Part shown: positions 34,133 through 43,593 of the stretch, piece after piece | How positions within the stretch are numbered: the first letter of the stretch is position 1 | How the letters are laid out: the number at the start of each line of letters is the position of its first letter | Source of the DNA: Prochlorococcus sp. AG-670-N10 | GTDB taxonomy: Bacteria > Cyanobacteriota > Cyanobacteriia > PCC-6307 > Cyanobiaceae | Assembly: GCA_003209065.1 (NCBI GenBank) | Contig: QCSX01000003.1 | Span: 1-64,000, forward strand | Direction of reading: 5' to 3' | DNA length: 64,000 nt | The notes under the pieces: model-generated | Told to the model about the DNA's origin: nothing | Seen by the model: only the letters and a program-made list of their open reading frames with translations | Database searches by the model: none | Position numbers and translations under genes: made by a program

Positions 34133-35252
34133 TTGATAGATATAACAGAATTTAAAAAAGATCTTTCAGAGTTAACCAAGCGCCTGGGTAATGCTCAGGA
34201 TTGTCTTTGACGTCCCCAATTTAATAGCTAAGAAAAAAGAGTTAGAGCAAATTGCTGCTCAACCAGAATTCTGGGTTAATCAGGCATATGCAAAAAAACA
34301 TATGCTCAACCTTGATGATGTTAGAGATCAACTTCAATTGTTAGATAAATGGAAAATGTTCATTTCTGATGCTGAAGCTTCTCTTGAGCTTTATTCCTTA
34401 GAGCCTGAAGAAGAAATGATTGTTGAGTCACATCAAGGTTTAGTTACTTTAAGAGAGAATTTAGATAAGTGGGAATTCCAAAGATTATTATGTGGTGAAT
34501 ATGATAAAGAAGCTGCTATCGTCTCTATTAATGCTGGTGCAGGTGGCACTGATGCACAAGATTGGGTGGAAATTCTATTAAGAATGTATTCAAGATGGGC
34601 AGATAATAATGGAATGAGCTTAGAAATTACTGATTTATCTGATGGAGAAGAAGCAGGTATTAAAAGCGTTACTTTTGAAGTTAACGGTAAATATGCTTAT
34701 GGTTATCTTCAAAATGAAAAAGGTACTCATAGATTAGTAAGAATCTCACCGTTTAATGCAAATGGTAAAAGACAAACTAGTTTCGCTGGAGTTGAGGTTA
34801 TGCCTAAATTAGATCAAAGTATTTCATTAGATATTCCTGATAAAGATTTAGAAATAACAACTAGTAGATCAGGCGGAGCTGGAGGACAAAACGTTAATAA
34901 AGTAGAAACAGCAGTAAGGATTGTACATTTGCCTTCAGGAATCGCTGTAAGATGTACTCAAGAGAGATCTCAGTTACAAAATAAGGAGAAAGCAATGTTA
35001 TTGCTTAAAGCTAAATTATTAGTAATAGCTAAAGAACAAAGAGCTTCTGAAATATCAGATATTAAAGGTGATATTGTTGAAGCTGCATGGGGTACTCAAA
35101 TTAGAAATTATGTTTTTCATCCCTATCAAATGGTCAAAGATTTAAGAACAATGAAAGAGACTAATGATTTAGATGCAGTTCTTAATGGTGGATTAGATCA
35201 ATTTATTCATGAATTATTACGTATGAATATTTCTTCTAAAGAGTCTATTTAA
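34133..35252 (+). CDS. prfB: Peptide chain release factor 2, join(34133..34207,34209..35252) through a programmed +1 frameshift
   Basis: Zero frame [25 protein letters not shown] then TGA; +1 at CTT continues [14 protein letters not shown]...; [16 protein letters not shown] class I RF motif (GGQ). Confidence 0.93.
34194..34211 (+). promoter_or_regulatory. prfB: Programmed +1 frameshift site CTCAGGATTGTCTTTGAC (slip CTT, in-frame TGA, C)
   Basis: CTTTGAC matches the conserved bacterial prfB recoding heptamer; frame change is required to join the two halves. Confidence 0.92.
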
Positions 35253-35259
35253 TAAATTT

Positions 35260-35442
35260 ATGGCAAATAAAAACGAAAATTTAGAAAAAAAAGTTTCTCC
35301 TCCTAGCTTTATAAAACTAGCTATGAGAAATATGGTTAGGAAGGGTTCTAAAAGTATTTCTCATTTTTCAATTACTTTTTTAATCCTGATCGGACTTTTA
35401 ATTTTAATAGCTACTTTAGGAAAGCCTAATATGCCCGTTTAA
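35260..35442 (+). CDS. Small single-TM protein, DUF3285-like
   Basis: 60 aa with C-terminal TM ([17 protein letters not shown]); between prfB and ybeY. Confidence 0.65.
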   Translation: MANKNENLEKKVSPPSFIKLAMRNMVRKGSKSISHFSITFLILIGLLILIATLGKPNMPV

Positions 35443-35449
35443 TGAAAGT

Positions 35450-35992
35450 ATGTATCAGAAAGATTTATATGACTTACAAATAGATTTAGTCTTTAAATGT
35501 AATGATTTTTCTAATTTATCAAATAATTTTATAAATAAGCCAGATAATCTTATTTTCGAATCTGGTTTTTGGGAAGAAGTATTATTGTGTTGGATTAAAA
35601 TAATCCTAGATGAAAAAGATACTTCTTTCCCAAATTTTATTTTAGACAAAAAAATTTTTTCGTTAAGTTTGCAGATTATTAATGATAATGAAATTTCTTC
35701 TATTAATCAAAAGTGGATGAATAAATCTGGGTCAACTGATGTTTTATCTTTCCCAATTATTTCTGATGAAGATAATACTAAAGATTTAAATTTTATTGAA
35801 TTAGGAGATTTATTTATATCCTTAGAAACGGCTTTTAAACAATCCTTAGAATTTAATCATTCTATTAAAAAAGAAATGCTCTGGTTAGCAAGTCATGGAT
35901 TATTACATCTTTTGGGATGGGAACATAATGATGATTATGAATTAGATAATATGTTAAATTTTCAAGAATATTTAATTTCAAAATTAGATTGA
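35450..35992 (+). CDS. ybeY: Endoribonuclease YbeY
   Basis: [11 protein letters not shown] metal-binding motif (HxxxHxxGxxH). Confidence 0.92.
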   Translation: MYQKDLYDLQIDLVFKCNDFSNLSNNFINKPDNLIFESGFWEEVLLCWIKIILDEKDTSFPNFILDKKIFSLSLQIINDNEISSINQKWMNKSGSTDVLSFPIISDEDNTKDLNFIELGDLFISLETAFKQSLEFNHSIKKEMLWLASHGLLHLLGWEHNDDYELDNMLNFQEYLISKLD

Positions 35993-36015
35993 AAGATTTT
36001 ATTAATCAACTATAA

Positions 36016-36432
36016 ATGAAGAGTAAAGCAAAACTTTTAAAAAGTAGAAGAAGGTCATATAGGACATCTAAAAATGTTTTAATAAGTTTTAGATACGCTT
36101 TTAATGGTATTAAATATACATTTAAAAATTCAAGAAATTTTAAAATTCAAGTTCTTTTTGCTCTTTTTAGTTTAATCATAGGTTCTATTCTTCAACTTGA
36201 TAAAAGCGATTATTTGATTATGTTGGGGGCTATTTTTTCTGTATTGACTTTAGAAATAATAAATACATCAATCGAATCTTTAGTTGATCTAGTGATTAAA
36301 AAAAAGTTTAGTAATCTTGCTAAAATTGCAAAAGACTGTTCAGCAGGTGCTGTATTATTAGCTTCAATTAATTCTGTTATTATTGGTCTATGCTTATTTA
36401 TTCCTAAAATAAAGTTATTATTTTTAAATTGA
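36016..36432 (+). CDS. dgkA: Diacylglycerol kinase (prokaryotic, membrane type)
   Basis: EIINTSIESLVDLVI...AKDCSAGAVLLASINSVIIG. Confidence 0.9.
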   Translation: MKSKAKLLKSRRRSYRTSKNVLISFRYAFNGIKYTFKNSRNFKIQVLFALFSLIIGSILQLDKSDYLIMLGAIFSVLTLEIINTSIESLVDLVIKKKFSNLAKIAKDCSAGAVLLASINSVIIGLCLFIPKIKLLFLN

Positions 36433-36439
36433 AAAAGAT

Positions 36440-37036
36440 ATGTTTCTAGTTATCGATAATTATGATAGTTTTACTTATAACCTAGTTCAATACTTGGGAG
36501 AGCTTTCAGTAGAACATCAGATAACAAAAGAATTATTAGTAAAAAGAAATGATGAAATTACTTTAGAAGAAATAAGTCATATTAATCCCGATGGTATTTT
36601 ATTGTCTCCTGGTCCAGGGAATCCAGATCAGTCAGGTATTTGTCTGCCTATTCTCCAAAACTTATCAAAGGAAATTCCAATATTAGGAGTCTGTTTAGGT
36701 CATCAAGCCTTGGCTCAAGCCTATGGCGGTAAAGTAATAGTGGGTAAAGAATTAATGCATGGAAAGACCTCAAAAATTATTCACAATAAAAAAGGATTAT
36801 TTAAAGATATTGATAGCCCATTTGTGGCTACTAGATATCATAGTCTTATAGTAGATTCAGAATCTCTCCCCTCTTGTTTTGAAATAACTGCAACTCTAGA
36901 GGATTCAACAATTATGGCAATTTCTCATAAAGAATATAAAAATTTACATGGTGTTCAGTTTCATCCAGAAAGTGTTCTAACACAATTTGGACATAAATTA
37001 ATCAGTAATTTTCTAAATATGGCGGAACAGAAGTAA
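36440..37036 (+). CDS. trpG: Anthranilate/aminodeoxychorismate synthase glutamine amidotransferase component
   Basis: IDNYDSFTYNLVQYLGEL, LSPGPGNPDQSGIC, GVCLGHQALAQAYGG, GVQFHPESV. Confidence 0.94.
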   Translation: MFLVIDNYDSFTYNLVQYLGELSVEHQITKELLVKRNDEITLEEISHINPDGILLSPGPGNPDQSGICLPILQNLSKEIPILGVCLGHQALAQAYGGKVIVGKELMHGKTSKIIHNKKGLFKDIDSPFVATRYHSLIVDSESLPSCFEITATLEDSTIMAISHKEYKNLHGVQFHPESVLTQFGHKLISNFLNMAEQK

Positions 37037-37058
37037 AATGTGATTATAAAAATTTTCT

Positions 37059-37787
37059 ATGAGTATTATCAAAATTAAAAAATTTTTCCTTTTTATATTA
37101 TTTTTATTTTTAATACCCTCATCCGCTATGGCAGGTGATTTGTTATTAAAAAGTTTAGGACATGGTAGTTTTTTAATTAAGGGAAGAGAAAAATCAGTTC
37201 TTATAAATCCTTTTAAGGCTATTGGTTGTGCAAGTGATTTAAATGAGCCAAAAGGCATCAATGCTGATTTTATTTTAGCTAGTTCAAAACTTGCTGATGA
37301 AGGATATAATCCAAATGATCAATTGATGTTTGTAGAACCTGGAGTTTATAAATTCGAAGATATATTATTAAATGGAATTGAGGTTCCTCATGACAGAGTT
37401 GGGGGAAGAAGGTTGGGGATGGCTACGGTCTGGAGTTGGGAGCAGAATAATTTAAAAATAGTCCATATGGGTGGAGCTGCAGGTGAAATGGATATAAATA
37501 GTCAAATTATTTTGTCCCGTCCAGATATTTTATTTATTTCAATAGGAGGAGGATTCAAATCTTATAACGGAAGTGAGGCCTCAAATATAGTAAAAACATT
37601 AAAACCCTCAATTGTTGTTCCTGTCCATTTTATGAGAGGTAAAAATATTAGTGATAATTGTGATTTTTCTAATGCTGACTTTTTTCTTGAAAATATGCCA
37701 GATTTTAAAGTCAAATATCTTGGTAAAAGCTTTGAAATAAATTCAAAAAGAATTGATAAAAATACTATTTATATTTTCAAAGATTAA
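37059..37787 (+). CDS. Secreted UlaG-like metallo-beta-lactamase-fold protein with degenerate metal motif
   Basis: Signal peptide (FFLFILFLFLIPSSAMA), LGHGSFLIKG start, IVVPVHF near the end; no HxHxDH. Confidence 0.75.
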   Translation: MSIIKIKKFFLFILFLFLIPSSAMAGDLLLKSLGHGSFLIKGREKSVLINPFKAIGCASDLNEPKGINADFILASSKLADEGYNPNDQLMFVEPGVYKFEDILLNGIEVPHDRVGGRRLGMATVWSWEQNNLKIVHMGGAAGEMDINSQIILSRPDILFISIGGGFKSYNGSEASNIVKTLKPSIVVPVHFMRGKNISDNCDFSNADFFLENMPDFKVKYLGKSFEINSKRIDKNTIYIFKD

Positions 37788-38893
37788 TTATTAAGATCTA
37801 ATTTTTTATAAGTATTCCAGAAAAAACTCATTTGTTCTTGAGTTCCTATACTAACCCTTATAGAATTCTCAATATCTTTTTTGTTTTTCATCTCTCTTAT
37901 TAAGATACCCTTTTCTCTCATTTGTCTTGTCAAAATTTCAGGATTTTTTTTTGGCCAAATTAAAAAATAATTTCCTCCACCAAAGTGTTTCCTTATTGCT
38001 ATAGATTCAAATTTCTTCTCAATAAATACTCTCGCTTTTTTTACTTCAGAAACATAATTATCTATATAAGATTTATCATTTAGAGCAGCTAATGCAGCAG
38101 TAACAGCAAAACTGTTCACATCGTAAGGTCCTGTCACTTTGTTGATATATTGCATTATGCTTTTATTTCCGAACGCAAAGCCAATTCTTAAACCAGCTAA
38201 ACCAGCAGTTTTTGAAAGGGATTGAATAACAACTAAATTTTTAATTTTTTTAAATTCTATTACAGGAAGAAGACTATCTCCGTTAAATTTCTCATAAAGT
38301 TCATCAACGACAATTAATGAATTTTTATTCAAATTTGCTAATTTAATTATTTCTTGAGCACTTACAACAGTACCAGTAGGATTATTTGGATTACAAATAA
38401 ATATTAATTTAGGTTTATATTTAATAATTTTTTCTTGAAATCGCTTTATTGGGAATAGAAAGTTTTCTCCTTCGTAGGCACAAGTTATTTTTCTCATACC
38501 TTGTATTTCGGAACAAGGAGAATAATAACCAAAAGTCGGATTTGTGGTCAGAAATATTTCATCCCTGTCGCCAAAAGAATTAAATATCGCATTTATTGCA
38601 GCATCAGCTCCATTAAACAAACCTATCTCTTCAGAGTCAAATTGCCTTGATTCATAATAGTGATTCGATACAAATTTTTTTAATAAGTTATATTCTGGAT
38701 AGATTGAAATTTGATTTAAATTAATATCTTTGATAGCTTCATATACTTTTTGACTGGGACCTAAAGTATTTTCATTAAAATCTAAACGCAATAAATTTCT
38801 TCTGTTTTCTAATGGTGCAGAATAAGATTGCATATTTATTATTTCCTTTCTTGGGAGAGGTGAAAGATTATTTATTTGATCAAATTCATTCAT
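37784..38893 (-). CDS. Histidinol-phosphate aminotransferase-like class I/II aminotransferase
   Basis: NPNNPTGTVVSAQEI, QSLSKTAGLAGLRIGFAFG (PLP Lys). Confidence 0.85.
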   Translation of the reverse strand: MNEFDQINNLSPLPRKEIINMQSYSAPLENRRNLLRLDFNENTLGPSQKVYEAIKDINLNQISIYPEYNLLKKFVSNHYYESRQFDSEEIGLFNGADAAINAIFNSFGDRDEIFLTTNPTFGYYSPCSEIQGMRKITCAYEGENFLFPIKRFQEKIIKYKPKLIFICNPNNPTGTVVSAQEIIKLANLNKNSLIVVDELYEKFNGDSLLPVIEFKKIKNLVVIQSLSKTAGLAGLRIGFAFGNKSIMQYINKVTGPYDVNSFAVTAALAALNDKSYIDNYVSEVKKARVFIEKKFESIAIRKHFGGGNYFLIWPKKNPEILTRQMREKGILIREMKNKKDIENSIRVSIGTQEQMSFFWNTYKKLDLNN

Positions 38894-40704
38894 TACATTC
38901 TCTCTAAGGTTTCAATTCCAAGAAGCTCTAAACTTAATTTTAAAGTCTTTTCAGTTAAAGCACATAATGTAAGTCTTGAAATCTTTTTATCTATTTCTCC
39001 CTTAAGAATAGGAACTTGATCATAAAATCTATTAAAAGTCTTACATAATTCAAACAGATAATTACATAGTCTATTTGGCATTAAGTCTTTTTCTATCGAA
39101 ATAATAACTTCATCAAATTTAAGTAATTTCCTTATAAGCTTCCACTCTAAATCATGGTTATATGAAATAGATTCCAAATTTATAACCTCTTCAGTCATAT
39201 TATTTTTTCTATTAATTCCTGAAATTCTTACAAGTGTATACAAAAGATAAGGCGCCGTATTCCCATTCAGCGAAAGCATCTTTTCAAAACTAAATTGATA
39301 ATTTGTGATTCTATTTTGGCTTAAATCAGCATATTTTACTGCTCCGATTCCAATAACTTTTGAAGTATTAAAAATAAAATCATCATTTTCAAAACGACTT
39401 TCGTTCTCTAATCTTTTTAATAGATCTTCTTTTGCTCTTTTAACTGACTCTGATAATAAATCTTTTAGTTTGACGGTATCTCCCTCTCTTGTTTTAAGCT
39501 TTTTACCATCAATACCTTGTACTAGCCCGAATGGGACGTGATTTACTTCACAATCTTTAGGGATCCAATTAGCTCTTTTTGCAACTTGAAAAACTCCTTC
39601 AAAATGATTGGATTGACCATGATCTGTTACATAAATAATTCTAGCTGCATTATCGCCGTAAGGTTCCTTATTAAATCGATATCTTAGAGCAGCAAGATCA
39701 GTAGTTGCATAATTGAACCCACCGTCTTTTTTTTGAATAATAAGTGGAAATGGATTACCTTCTTTATTAGTCATGCCATCAAGAAAAACACATTTTGCGC
39801 CTTGGTCTTCTACTAAAATATTTTTGTAATTTAAATCCTCAATTATTGATTTTAAAAACGGATTATAAAAGGATTCTCCTCTTTCCTTAATTTTTATGTT
39901 CAATGTTTTATAGATTTGATCAAACTCTTTTCTTGATTGATTACATAATAATTTCCATGCTTCAATTGATTTTTTATCTCCACTTTGTAATTGAACAACC
40001 TCTTCTCTTGATCTTTTTTGAAATTCTATTTCATTATCAAATCTTTTTTTTGAAGCTTTATAGAATTCAACTAAATCACTAATTTTGATACTATCTATTT
40101 CTTTAAGATCACTTGAATATAAATCTTTAAGCTGAGTAATAAGCATGCCAAATTGTGTACCCCAATCTCCAATGTGATTTAGTCTTAAAACGATATATCC
40201 TCTAAATTCGAAAATTTTTGAGATCGAATCTCCTATAATTGTTGATCTTAGATGACCCACATGCATTTCTTTAGCAATATTAGGACTTGAAAAATCTACG
40301 ATAACTTTTTTTTTGGAATGACTATTATTTTTATGGGATAAAGGAACACCAGCTCTAGGGCATTTAATATTAGATTTTATTGCTTCAATCAAAACTTTAT
40401 TTTTTAATTTTATATTTATAAAACCTGGTCCAGCAATTTCTAAATTTTCACACAAATTAGATATCTTTTTATTTCCTTTGAGGGTCTCAATAAATGCAAT
40501 AGCAATTTCTCTAGGGTTAATTTTATAAATCTTAGATAAAACAAGACATATATTACATTGATAATCACCAAACTCCTCTTTAGATGCTTGATTAATTAGA
40601 TTTTTACGTATTTTTTCAAATTCTTCTTTCTTTTCATTTTTTATAAGACTTTCTAGAAGGGTTTCTTCAAAGCTTTTAGTCAATTCTTTAAAAATTGTCT
40701 GCAT
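38893..40704 (-). CDS. argS: Arginyl-tRNA synthetase
   Basis: [36 protein letters not shown]. Confidence 0.97.
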   Translation of the reverse strand: MQTIFKELTKSFEETLLESLIKNEKKEEFEKIRKNLINQASKEEFGDYQCNICLVLSKIYKINPREIAIAFIETLKGNKKISNLCENLEIAGPGFINIKLKNKVLIEAIKSNIKCPRAGVPLSHKNNSHSKKKVIVDFSSPNIAKEMHVGHLRSTIIGDSISKIFEFRGYIVLRLNHIGDWGTQFGMLITQLKDLYSSDLKEIDSIKISDLVEFYKASKKRFDNEIEFQKRSREEVVQLQSGDKKSIEAWKLLCNQSRKEFDQIYKTLNIKIKERGESFYNPFLKSIIEDLNYKNILVEDQGAKCVFLDGMTNKEGNPFPLIIQKKDGGFNYATTDLAALRYRFNKEPYGDNAARIIYVTDHGQSNHFEGVFQVAKRANWIPKDCEVNHVPFGLVQGIDGKKLKTREGDTVKLKDLLSESVKRAKEDLLKRLENESRFENDDFIFNTSKVIGIGAVKYADLSQNRITNYQFSFEKMLSLNGNTAPYLLYTLVRISGINRKNNMTEEVINLESISYNHDLEWKLIRKLLKFDEVIISIEKDLMPNRLCNYLFELCKTFNRFYDQVPILKGEIDKKISRLTLCALTEKTLKLSLELLGIETLERM

Positions 40705-40731
40705 GAATTATTAAAATGCTATTCGAGTCAT

Positions 40732-41598
40732 TTAATTAATATAACGCATACTAAAATCAATCCAATTACTTTTAGTAATTGAAGAACTTGTTGAAATTAA
40801 ATCAATTCCATCAATTAAATAGTTACTAATGTTTATTGGATTAATTCCAGATACCTCTATGATTAAATCATTCCTAATTGTTCTATTAGAGTTATTTGTT
40901 GATAACTCTCTTAATTCTTTAATGCCTTTTTTAAGTAATTCAGGATTAAATTCATCTAACAAAATACTATCTGCACCTGCTAAAACTGCATCTTTTGCTT
41001 GCTTCATATCTTCTGCTTCAATAATAATATGAGTTGTAAAGGGAGTATTTAATCTAATTTTTTCAACTGCATTTTTCAATTTATCAGTCCATGCAATATG
41101 GTTTTCTTTAATCATTGCAGCATCATATAATCCCATTCTATGATTAATACCACCACCACATTTAAAAGCATACTTTTCAAATATTCTTAAACCAGGAGTA
41201 GTTTTTCTTGTATCTGCTAAATTTATATTTGTACCTTTCAGAACATCTACAATATTTTTTGTATAAGTTGAGATCCCCGATAAATGCATTGAGATATTGA
41301 GAGTTATTCTTTCACTTGCTAAAAGACTTCTTGAAGGGCCATTTAGTTCAAGAAGCTTTTGATCCTTCAAAAATTTTTCACCATCATTAATAAAAAAATT
41401 GCACTCTATCTTTTCGTCAATTTTTTTTAAAATTTCTTTTATTATTCCAACACCACAAAATATTCCTTCCTCTTTTGCTATCCAATGGGCTTTTCCTATT
41501 TTTTGGGTAATCGCAGAAGATGTTAGATCACCTTTACCGATATCTTCTTCAATCCAACCATCAATAATTCTAGAAATATTTGGAGAGTATAAATCCAC
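40732..41598 (-). CDS. nadC: Nicotinate-nucleotide pyrophosphorylase (carboxylating)
   Basis: LADTRKTTPGLRIFEKYAFKCGGGINHRMGLYDAAMIKENH. Confidence 0.96.
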   Translation of the reverse strand: MDLYSPNISRIIDGWIEEDIGKGDLTSSAITQKIGKAHWIAKEEGIFCGVGIIKEILKKIDEKIECNFFINDGEKFLKDQKLLELNGPSRSLLASERITLNISMHLSGISTYTKNIVDVLKGTNINLADTRKTTPGLRIFEKYAFKCGGGINHRMGLYDAAMIKENHIAWTDKLKNAVEKIRLNTPFTTHIIIEAEDMKQAKDAVLAGADSILLDEFNPELLKKGIKELRELSTNNSNRTIRNDLIIEVSGINPINISNYLIDGIDLISTSSSITKSNWIDFSMRYIN

Positions 41599-41673
41599 TA
41601 AATTTGAATAAGATAAAAATTTTATTTTAACTTTTAAAGTTTACTTTATACATTTATGTATTTTAATAAAAAT

Positions 41674-43056
41674 TTATTTACCTATACAAAATTTGGAAAA
41701 AATATTATTTAGTAGATCTTCAGTTAATTCTTGACCTGTAATTCTCGATAAGTTTTTTATTCCATCTCTAACTTCAATTGATAATAAATCGAAGGGTAAT
41801 TGATTAGCAATTATTGGATCAGTATCATTTAAATTTTTTAGGCAATCAGTTAGGTTTGATATTTGTCTTTCATTTAAAAAAATATCTATATTTTCAAATT
41901 CTTTTGATCCACATTTTTTAACTATCTTTTCGACTAGTTCTTTTTCCCCTTCATCATTTTTAATACTCATTAAAACAGAGTTCGATAAATTTTTTTTATT
42001 TACTTTTTTTGAATCAATTAAATCTTTTTTATTCCCCAAGATTGTAATTAATTTTTCTTGTGGAATTTTGCTTATAATTTTCTCATCATCCTTATTTAAT
42101 CCTTCTTCAAGACTATATAAATAGATTATATAGTCTGAGTTTTGAATCATTTCAAAGCTTTTTTCAATTCCAATATTTTCTATATATTCATCGGTTTCTC
42201 TAATGCCAGCAGTATCTATTATTTTTATTGGTATATCTTTTAGAGTCAAATTAACTTCGATTATATCTCTAGTTGTTCCTGGAATACTAGTAACTATTGC
42301 TTTTTCTTTTTTTGAGAGAAGATTTAAAAGAGAACTTTTCCCAACATTAGTTTTGCCAATAAGAGCAATTGATATCCCATTATGAATATGCGCCCCCCTT
42401 TTTGAATTTTCTATAAGGATTTCTATTTTTTCTTTTATAATTTCAATATTTCTAGAAAAATCATTATAATTAAATTCTGAAAAATCCTCTTCAAAGTCTA
42501 CTCTTGCCTCTATTTCTGATAATTGCTCGATTAAATCATTTTTAATAATATCAATCTTTTTCTTTATTTCTCCTTTTACTCCATTAAAAGCTATCTCGGC
42601 TGATTTAAGATTTTTTGCATTAATCAATTGATTAATTGATTCTGCTTGAGTTAAATCTATTTTGCCATTAAGAAATGCTCTTTGACTAAATTCTCCTGGA
42701 TTTGCAATCCTTACTCCAGTATTATTTGATAACAATGTCTCCATCACTTTATTTACAACAATTACCCCTCCATGACAGTGCAATTCAACAATATCTTCTC
42801 CAGTGAAACTATTAGGAGAATGCATAACTGTAATTAAAATTTCATCTATAAATTTATTTTCTAAATTATCTTTTATGAAGCCATGAAAAACTCTGTGAGA
42901 CTCCCAAGCATATTTAGATTTTGTTTCTACAATATTTTTACAGGAATTTATTGCTTCTTCCCCTGATACTCTTATAACTGCAATTCCTCCTTTACCTAGA
43001 CTTATAGCCGAAGCTATTGCTGCTATTGTATCCTCAGTCTCGATAATTGATTCCAT
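41674..43056 (-). CDS. mnmE: tRNA modification GTPase
   Basis: [31 protein letters not shown]-terminal CIGK. Confidence 0.96.
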   Translation of the reverse strand: MESIIETEDTIAAIASAISLGKGGIAVIRVSGEEAINSCKNIVETKSKYAWESHRVFHGFIKDNLENKFIDEILITVMHSPNSFTGEDIVELHCHGGVIVVNKVMETLLSNNTGVRIANPGEFSQRAFLNGKIDLTQAESINQLINAKNLKSAEIAFNGVKGEIKKKIDIIKNDLIEQLSEIEARVDFEEDFSEFNYNDFSRNIEIIKEKIEILIENSKRGAHIHNGISIALIGKTNVGKSSLLNLLSKKEKAIVTSIPGTTRDIIEVNLTLKDIPIKIIDTAGIRETDEYIENIGIEKSFEMIQNSDYIIYLYSLEEGLNKDDEKIISKIPQEKLITILGNKKDLIDSKKVNKKNLSNSVLMSIKNDEGEKELVEKIVKKCGSKEFENIDIFLNERQISNLTDCLKNLNDTDPIIANQLPFDLLSIEVRDGIKNLSRITGQELTEDLLNNIFSKFCIGK

Positions 43057-43122
43057 CTCTCACTATGCTGCAGATAATTAAGTAGGCTTATCAAAGAAAA
43101 CTTTCTTGATTGTGATTTCAGA

Positions 43123-43575
43123 ATGAAGTTGATAAAGAATCTTCAATATAAAAAAATTCTATCATTATTTTTGAAACAAGATGGTACTCCCTTTTTTAAT
43201 GCAAAGGGATTAGCTGTTGGGGTCTTCTGCGGATGCTTTCCTTTCTTTGGTTTTCAAACTTTATTAGGATTATTTTTAGCAAGAGTTGCGAAAGGAAATC
43301 TTTTTCTTGCTGCAATTGGTACTTGGATAAGCAATCCATTTACTTATGTACCTCTATATTTTTTCAATTATAAAGTTGGTTCATTTTTGCTAAAAAATTC
43401 ACCAGATATTGTTTTTGATAAAAATTTAATGATTGAAGAATTATGGAAAAAAGGAAGTATTTTTTCATTAAGGTTAATTTTGGGTTCAGCATTAGTTGGA
43501 TTACTATTAGCTTCTATTTCAGGAACTATTGTTTTTTTGCTATGTAAAAGAAAAATAAAAAAAACAGCATCTTAA
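43123..43575 (+). CDS. DUF2062 membrane protein
   Basis: GLAVGVFCGCFPFFGFQTLLGLFLA...SNPFTYVPLYFFNYKVG. Confidence 0.85.
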   Translation: MKLIKNLQYKKILSLFLKQDGTPFFNAKGLAVGVFCGCFPFFGFQTLLGLFLARVAKGNLFLAAIGTWISNPFTYVPLYFFNYKVGSFLLKNSPDIVFDKNLMIEELWKKGSIFSLRLILGSALVGLLLASISGTIVFLLCKRKIKKTAS

Positions 43576-43593
43576 AATTCTTCTAAGTTTAAA

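Noticed and set aside
41648-41661. ATACAT-TT-ATGTAT inverted repeat between nadC and mnmE
   Set aside because: Short, AT-rich, 2-nt loop cannot form a normal RNA hairpin; no flanking support.
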